The position numbers and the translations under genes were made by a program. 64,000 bases of DNA from Desulfobacter hydrogenophilus. GTDB lineage: Bacteria; Desulfobacterota; Desulfobacteria; Desulfobacterales; Desulfobacteraceae. This document shows, one piece after another, positions 59,345-64,000 of the stretch (positions are counted from its first letter, which is position 1; each line of letters opens with the position of its first letter). The stretch is from assembly GCF_004319545.1 (NCBI RefSeq), contig NZ_CP036313.1, forward strand, positions 434,001-498,000, written 5' to 3'. Under the pieces are notes generated by a model. It was not told the origin of the DNA and did no database searches. It saw only the letters and a program-made list of their open reading frames with translations.

Positions 59345-60547
59345 TTAAATTTCATCACTTGTCCAGCCACAGACCGGAAACCCAATCAGGCCATGGGCAA
59401 TGGCAGCGGTGCCATAAACACCTTGAACCACATGCTTGCCGTCAACCCATTCATCAGGACGATGTGCCTGTTTCTCGTTCCCCGGGCCGTAACCGATGGT
59501 CGGAATGTTATACTCGTTGAGCAGTGTCGCTCCGGCCGTCCCCATGCCTAAACGGCCCAGCCGCCATTTTCCCGGACGTGATGGAGAGCCGGCCGCCGCC
59601 AATACCTGACGGGAACGATCAATCAATGGATCAAACGGGTCAGTAGCCCAGGCATTGGTGACGTGTTGAACCTGCATCTTATGACCGGTGCATGACACCT
59701 GCTGTTCCCTGCAAATCCCAACCGATACGGTCACAGATGACCGGTGCTGTATCAGCAGGTCGATGTCACGTTCGGTCTCGGCCAGGACGCGTTGCGCTTG
59801 ATCCGCGGCTTGTATCCGTTTAGCTGCCCGCAAAACGGCTATCCGCCCCTCTGATTCCCGGGGAAAAACCGGCGCCTGGATTGCAACCTCATGGACTCCA
59901 GAGTGGGCGCGTCCTGTCTGCGCCTCAAAGCGTTGGTAAATTCTGCCGGCAGCGTCATCAACCTGAAATGGATCCGCGCCCTGGATATTGATATCCATTT
60001 CTATCCAACCATCGTGTCCATAGTACAGACCCAGATTTGTTGGTTCACCCAGAATAGCATAATCGGGAAGCAACCCCATTTCCGGTAATGTTTGGTCCAT
60101 CAAAGTCCGAACGCCAGTGCTGGCTCCGTTTTCTTCGGCCACAGACGCCGTAACCACCAGCGTACCCCGAAGCGGCAGCAGACTGCGCATCAACAATGCC
60201 CCCGCAAAAACCTGAGCAGCCAAGCCACCCTTGCAATCCGATGCGCCTGCGCCGTAAATCCGGTCCCCCTCAATGTGCATCTGGTTTGCCTCCCCTGTCT
60301 GGTGAGTATCCATATGTGAATTCAGCAGCAGAGTGCTGTTGTGCTCATGCCCGTGAATAACACCGATAACATTGCCGATCGTATCTCGGTAAACATGATG
60401 ATAGCCCAATACTTCCATCTGCCGGGCCACTTTATCGGCCAGTTCATGCTCCCCCCAACTGGGGCTTGGCGTATCAATCAACTCCTGTGCAAACGCCATG
60501 ACGCCCTCTCGTAATCCTTCGTTCTTCATTCTCAGTAATTCATACAT
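59345..60547 (-). CDS. M20-family metallohydrolase (ArgE/DapE/YgeY type)
   Basis: The 400-residue zinc hydrolase has the M20 pattern: first metal motif LLLNSHMDTHQ, then IYGAGASDCKGGLAAQVFAG, the catalytic base in VTASVAEENGAS, ILGEPTNLGLYYGHDGWIEM and a C-terminal histidine in NEKQAHRPDEWVDG. It resembles YgeY, a hydrolase linked to selenium-dependent metabolism, and also deacylases like ArgE. It should split an amide or carbamoyl bond. ATG 60547 is preferred over 60553 because AAAGGA stands seven bases before it. It is first in an operon with two acetate-kinase-like genes behind a sigma-54 promoter. The arrangement suggests breakdown of a compound whose acyl part ends as acetyl phosphate; this is inference. 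Confidence 0.87.
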   Translation of the reverse strand: MYELLRMKNEGLREGVMAFAQELIDTPSPSWGEHELADKVARQMEVLGYHHVYRDTIGNVIGVIHGHEHNSTLLLNSHMDTHQTGEANQMHIEGDRIYGAGASDCKGGLAAQVFAGALLMRSLLPLRGTLVVTASVAEENGASTGVRTLMDQTLPEMGLLPDYAILGEPTNLGLYYGHDGWIEMDINIQGADPFQVDDAAGRIYQRFEAQTGRAHSGVHEVAIQAPVFPRESEGRIAVLRAAKRIQAADQAQRVLAETERDIDLLIQHRSSVTVSVGICREQQVSCTGHKMQVQHVTNAWATDPFDPLIDRSRQVLAAAGSPSRPGKWRLGRLGMGTAGATLLNEYNIPTIGYGPGNEKQAHRPDEWVDGKHVVQGVYGTAAIAHGLIGFPVCGWTSDEI

Positions 60548-60590
60548 TACCATTTCCTTTCGTTTTTACTTAATCAAAAGAACGAGACAA

Positions 60591-60606
60591 TGCATTTCTC
60601 GTTCCA
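60591..60606 (-). promoter_or_regulatory. Sigma-54 (-24/-12) promoter of the M20-ackA operon
   Basis: The minus strand reads TGGAACGAGAAATGCA, which agrees with TGGCACGNNNNTTGCW at all but two of the fixed positions, including the essential GG and GC at correct distance. Transcription would start about 12 bases on, near 60580, leaving a leader of some 30 bases. The divergent gene encodes a sigma-54 activator. Confidence 0.7.
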
Positions 60607-60680
60607 AATTTGCATATATATATATCTTATTGGAAATTAGTATCTTATGAATACACAAAGCATTTGACATATCATATAAA

Positions 60681-60720
60681 ACCTTTCATTATGAAAACCT
60701 TATATTTCATAATGAAAGGT
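60681..60720. promoter_or_regulatory. Double palindromic operator (upstream activating sequence)
   Basis: ACCTTTCATTATGAAA (60681-60696) is repeated in mirror image as TTTCATAATGAAAGGT (60705-60720). Each half is itself a palindrome (TTTCATnATGAAA), and their centres are 21 bases apart, two helical turns. It lies 75-130 bases upstream of the sigma-54 promoter, the normal range for an activator site, and directly before the activator's own start, so autoregulation is likely. Confidence 0.7.
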
Positions 60721-60727
60721 ATAAGGC

Positions 60728-62344
60728 GTGCAAGCTAAGGATTTACGGATTGAAGAACTGGTTGATTTCTCGGCAGGTCTTATTCAACTGCAGGGAAGAC
60801 GCTTGATTCTGCATGATCTTCATGCATTTGCGCAGTTCCGCAAGGATTTGCTGAGCATGGTTGGTCAGGAGCATGCCCAACGTATTCTGACACGGTTCGG
60901 GTATCTGTGGGGACAGGCCGATGCGGCGGCTATGAAACGCATTTTCAATTGGAAAGATCCCAACGAATTTTTGAAAGCAGGCCCCCGCCTTCAGACCCTT
61001 CAGGGCGTTGCCGTTGCCGTCATTAAATCATTACAATGGGATTCGAATACGGGACGTTTCAGCATGAACCTGGTATGGCATCGTTCCGGTGAAGCTGAGG
61101 AGCATCTTGCTGAAATCGGGCCTTCAAAAGACCCCATCTGCTGGATGCTTATAGGATATATCAGCGGCTTTATGACGTATGCTACCGGGCAGGAAATCTA
61201 TTTCGTGGAACGTTCCTGCCGCGCACAAGGCAAAAATGTCTGTGTTGCACAGGGTCTTGACCGGACCAGTTGGGGCGAAGATATCTTGCCGTACCTGCCC
61301 TATTTTCAGCCGGACGGAATCCAGGATAAAATCCAGCGTCTAACCCATGAAATCGAATTGAAGAACCGCGCCCTGGCCCGTGCTCGACGTCATCCACAAA
61401 AGCAAAAAAAAATATCGGTTTTTTCACCGGTGGAGGTACGCAGCCCCATCTATGCACGAGTCCTTGATTCTGCCGCCCGGGTCGCACCATTTGACACGTC
61501 TGTTTTTATTACCGGAGAGAGCGGTGTAGGCAAAGAAGTACTGGCCCGGTATATTCATTCGCAATCCGACCGATCAGAGCAACCCTTCGTTGTTATTAAC
61601 TGTTCAGCCTTGCCGGAAACCCTGCTTGAGGGCGAACTGTTTGGTTACAAGGCTGGTGCCTTTACCGGAGCTCGCCAAGACAGAAAGGGCATCTTCGAAG
61701 AGGCCAACTCCGGCACCATATTCCTCGACGAAATCGGAGACATCACGCCGGCAACCCAACTAAAGCTCCTTCGTGTCCTCCAAGAACGGGAAATCGTCCG
61801 CCTCGGTGAAAACCGCCCCCGCAAAATAGATGTTCGAGTCATCGCTGCCACCCACCGCGACATAAAGAAATGCGTTGCCGAACAGTCGTTCCGCGAGGAC
61901 CTCTACTATCGGCTGATTGTTGTGGAGATCGAAATTCCTTCTCTACGGGCGCGTCAGGAGGATATCATCCCCCTGGCCCGCTACTTCACGAAAAAGATGG
62001 GCCGCAAATTCAAGATGTCCAGTCTGAAACTAAGTCCGCAATGCCTGGAACATCTACAAAGTTACCCTTGGCCCGGAAATATCCGGGAACTTGAGAATGC
62101 CCTGGAGAGGGCCGCAGTCTATAGCCAGGATGGCGTTATTCTACCGGAACATCTACCGCCAACCATCACTCATTCTTCGCCTTTGCGAACCATCCAGTCC
62201 GAAAAAATACCCATGACGCTAGCCGAACTTGAAAAACAATATATTCGTGCCGTGCTCAAACAGACCGGTCAAAATCGCTCACATGCTGCTAGAATCCTGG
62301 GTATTAGCGCCACAACCCTCTGGCGCAAATTAAAAAACATCTGA
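60728..62344 (+). CDS. XylR/DmpR-type sigma-54 activator (XylR_N, V4R, AAA+, Fis)
   Basis: The 538-residue regulator has the N-terminal effector-binding region of aromatic-responsive activators: XylR_N (about residues 5-105, DLLSMVGQEHAQRILTRFGY) and V4R (about 130-195, YATGQEIYFVERSCRAQGKN). The AAA+ domain (about 235-470) has Walker A GESGVGKE, GAFTGA and Walker B IFLDEIGD. A Fis helix-turn-helix closes it (NRSHAARILGISATTLWRKL). Ligand binding to V4R normally frees the ATPase. The start is a GTG at 60728, preceded only by a weak AAGG. The divergent operon with a sigma-54 promoter and a double operator between them is its obvious target. By family the inducer would be aromatic, but V4R proteins sense other small molecules as well. 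Confidence 0.92.
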   Translation: MQAKDLRIEELVDFSAGLIQLQGRRLILHDLHAFAQFRKDLLSMVGQEHAQRILTRFGYLWGQADAAAMKRIFNWKDPNEFLKAGPRLQTLQGVAVAVIKSLQWDSNTGRFSMNLVWHRSGEAEEHLAEIGPSKDPICWMLIGYISGFMTYATGQEIYFVERSCRAQGKNVCVAQGLDRTSWGEDILPYLPYFQPDGIQDKIQRLTHEIELKNRALARARRHPQKQKKISVFSPVEVRSPIYARVLDSAARVAPFDTSVFITGESGVGKEVLARYIHSQSDRSEQPFVVINCSALPETLLEGELFGYKAGAFTGARQDRKGIFEEANSGTIFLDEIGDITPATQLKLLRVLQEREIVRLGENRPRKIDVRVIAATHRDIKKCVAEQSFREDLYYRLIVVEIEIPSLRARQEDIIPLARYFTKKMGRKFKMSSLKLSPQCLEHLQSYPWPGNIRELENALERAAVYSQDGVILPEHLPPTITHSSPLRTIQSEKIPMTLAELEKQYIRAVLKQTGQNRSHAARILGISATTLWRKLKNI

Positions 62345-62401
62345 ATCATAGTTCTTGCTATATTAAATAATTGCTGACGCATGGGAAGAAACAAGCCCTG
62401 A

Positions 62402-64000
62402 TTAGAGCAAAGAATAGGGATCCACATCTATGGCAATGGAGACTGATTTCACCTTCTGGATGGAAGGGTCCCGGACCATGGCTGATACCATTCTGCTAAG
62501 ATTGCCCGATGATGCCCCTTTTATAAGAATCTGCCATCGATAACGGGCGGAAATTTTCTGGATGGCCGCTTCAATGGGCCCCAGGATCTGGGCTTTGGGC
62601 TCCCGGGTATTGAGCTGTTCAAGAAGATCTGCGGCAAGCCGGGCATGGTCCCTTGTTTTCTCTGCATTTTTTCCTGAAATTTTGAGCTGGATCATTCGGG
62701 AAAAAGGCGGATACATCAGCGCCTTTCTAAAGGGCGTTTCCTGATTGAAAAATTCAAGGTAATCCTGATTGCGGGCGGCTTTAATGGTGAAGTGATCCGG
62801 GTTAAAGGTCTGCATGATCACCCGGCCCGGTTCCTCTCCCCGGCCGGCCCGGCCCGCCACCTGGGCCAGCAGCTGAAAGGTGCGTTCACTTGCCCTGAAA
62901 TCGGGCAGGCTCAAGCTTAAATCGGCACAGATCACTCCCACCAGGGTAATGGCCGGAAAATCGTGACCCTTGGCCAACATCTGGGTCCCCACAATAATAT
63001 CCACGGTACGGTTGCGAATCTGACGCAAAATTGCCAGGGTGCTGCCCTTTCTGGCCGTGGAATCCTGGTCCACCCGAGCCACCCGGGCATCGGGAAACAG
63101 GGTTTTCAGCATGGATTCAATTTTCTCCGTGCCAAAGCCCAAATTCTTAATTTTCCCGGTGCCGCAGTCAGGGCACCGGATATCAGCGGCTAAAATATGA
63201 CCGCACAAATGGCACTTATAATGATCCTCGCCCTTGTGGAGGGTCATGGTCACGTCACAATGGGGACAGCCCAGGGTCTTGCCACAGGAGGCGCAGACCG
63301 GAAAGGTGGAAAACCCCCGGCGGTTTAAAAAAATCAGGACCTGGTTTCCCTTTTCAAGGCAGGAACGGATACCCCGGCCAAGCTCCGGGGTGATGATACT
63401 GTCTGTTCCCCAAGTGCCCTGGTACTTTTTCATATCCACCAGGGTGATTTCAGGCAATGTCTGGTTGTTCACCCGCCGGGTCAGTTCCAGTTGAAAAAAT
63501 TTTTCTGACACCACATTCAGGCAGGACTGCACCGAAGGCGTAGCAGAGCCTAACACCACAGGACAATTGTGCATTTTCGCCCGGACCACGGCAAGGTCCC
63601 GGGCATTATAGCGCAGACCAGATTCCTGTTTATAGGAATAATCATGTTCCTCATCCACAATGATAATTCCGATGTTCCGAATCGGCGCAAAAATCGCAGA
63701 CCGGGCACCAATGACGATATTGACCTTGCCAAGACCAATTTTCCGCCACTGATCCAGACGCTCTCCCTGGGAAAGCATGGAGTGGATTACTGCTATTTTC
63801 TCACCAAACCGTGCTCTGAATCGCCGTTCGGTCTGGGAAATCAGGGCAATTTCCGGGACCAGTACAATGGCACCCCTGCCCTTTTCCACGGCATCCGCCA
63901 CCAGGCGCATATAGACTTCGGTCTTGCCGGAACCGGTCACGCCCACTAGCAAGCAGGGAGAAAACACATCTGCGCGCCCCTGAATCTCTTGTACAACGGC
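62402..64000 (-). CDS. priA: Primosomal protein N' (PriA helicase), 5' end beyond the window
   Basis: The frame runs off the right edge; 533 codons are visible of a usual 730-820. PriA restarts stalled replication forks as a 3'-5' DNA helicase. Walker A is LVGVTGSGKTEVY, Walker B is IIVDEEHDYSYKQ. The zinc-binding insert has CASCGKTLGCPHC, CHLCGH and CPDCG, and helicase motifs V-VI include GTQMLAKGHDFPAITLVG and QVAGRAGRGEEPGRV. The start is not in the window; the GTG at 63967 is inside the gene because coding sequence continues to 64000 (for example QEIQGRADVFSPC). It converges with the activator gene. No anomaly is seen. Confidence 0.95.
   Translation of the reverse strand, partial: AVVQEIQGRADVFSPCLLVGVTGSGKTEVYMRLVADAVEKGRGAIVLVPEIALISQTERRFRARFGEKIAVIHSMLSQGERLDQWRKIGLGKVNIVIGARSAIFAPIRNIGIIIVDEEHDYSYKQESGLRYNARDLAVVRAKMHNCPVVLGSATPSVQSCLNVVSEKFFQLELTRRVNNQTLPEITLVDMKKYQGTWGTDSIITPELGRGIRSCLEKGNQVLIFLNRRGFSTFPVCASCGKTLGCPHCDVTMTLHKGEDHYKCHLCGHILAADIRCPDCGTGKIKNLGFGTEKIESMLKTLFPDARVARVDQDSTARKGSTLAILRQIRNRTVDIIVGTQMLAKGHDFPAITLVGVICADLSLSLPDFRASERTFQLLAQVAGRAGRGEEPGRVIMQTFNPDHFTIKAARNQDYLEFFNQETPFRKALMYPPFSRMIQLKISGKNAEKTRDHARLAADLLEQLNTREPKAQILGPIEAAIQKISARYRWQILIKGASSGNLSRMVSAMVRDPSIQKVKSVSIAIDVDPYSLL

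Overview
The window looks like part of the chromosome of an anaerobic, Gram-negative Desulfobacterota bacterium, most likely a Desulfobacteraceae-type sulfate reducer. The signs are an octaheme cytochrome of the tetrathionate-reductase family, a B12-dependent ribonucleotide reductase, a sodium-pumping glutaconyl-CoA decarboxylase operon with an acyl-CoA dehydrogenase, several large sensory proteins and two sigma-54 activators. The genus is inference; no rRNA, tRNA or CRISPR array was recognised.

Layout. Positions 1-6.7 kb are an accessory and decaying zone: a gene end cut by the window edge, a TPP riboswitch in front of a truncated thiM, an IS200-like element, an AIPR-type defence gene, a lipoprotein 5'-nucleotidase, an attC-like site, a long inverted repeat with a tiny lysine-rich gene, and a REP-associated transposase beside a REP-like palindrome. 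From 6.9 to 19.1 kb lies a TetR-TolC-adaptor-RND efflux operon that holds a hybrid sensor kinase (frameshifted) and a REC-PAS-GGDEF protein between adaptor and pump. From 19.2 to 26.6 kb are a porin, the octaheme cytochrome, a glutamate-synthase-like flavoprotein and nrdJ with paired NrdR boxes. A lone flagellin gene follows.

From 28.3 to 31.8 kb and again from 50.9 to 56.9 kb the window carries two versions of the ATP-grasp / alpha-E / transglutaminase system, one with the first two parts fused. Between them are a CBS protein, the glutaryl-CoA dehydrogenase / glutaconyl-CoA decarboxylase operon, an iron-type ABC importer, metF, the D-glutamate pair dgcA-dgcN, an S-adenosylhomocysteine deaminase family gene, yaaA, a small zinc-ribbon protein, and D-serine dehydratase with a divergent sigma-54 regulator. 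From 57.0 to 62.3 kb an M20 hydrolase, an acetate kinase and a degenerate acetate-kinase paralogue form one operon behind a sigma-54 promoter, next to a divergent XylR/DmpR-type activator. The window ends inside priA.

The most exciting observation is that the octaheme cytochrome has one in-frame TGA exactly where the family carries its active-site cysteine, followed at the right distance by a SECIS-like hairpin. It therefore looks like a selenocysteine-containing multiheme reductase rather than a broken gene. Other points of interest are the sensor module inside the efflux operon, the REP/RAYT pair, the duplicated ATP-grasp system, the acetate kinase plus pseudo-kinase cluster with a readable sigma-54 promoter and operator, and a palindromic repeat family that has entered the glutaconyl-CoA decarboxylase operon.
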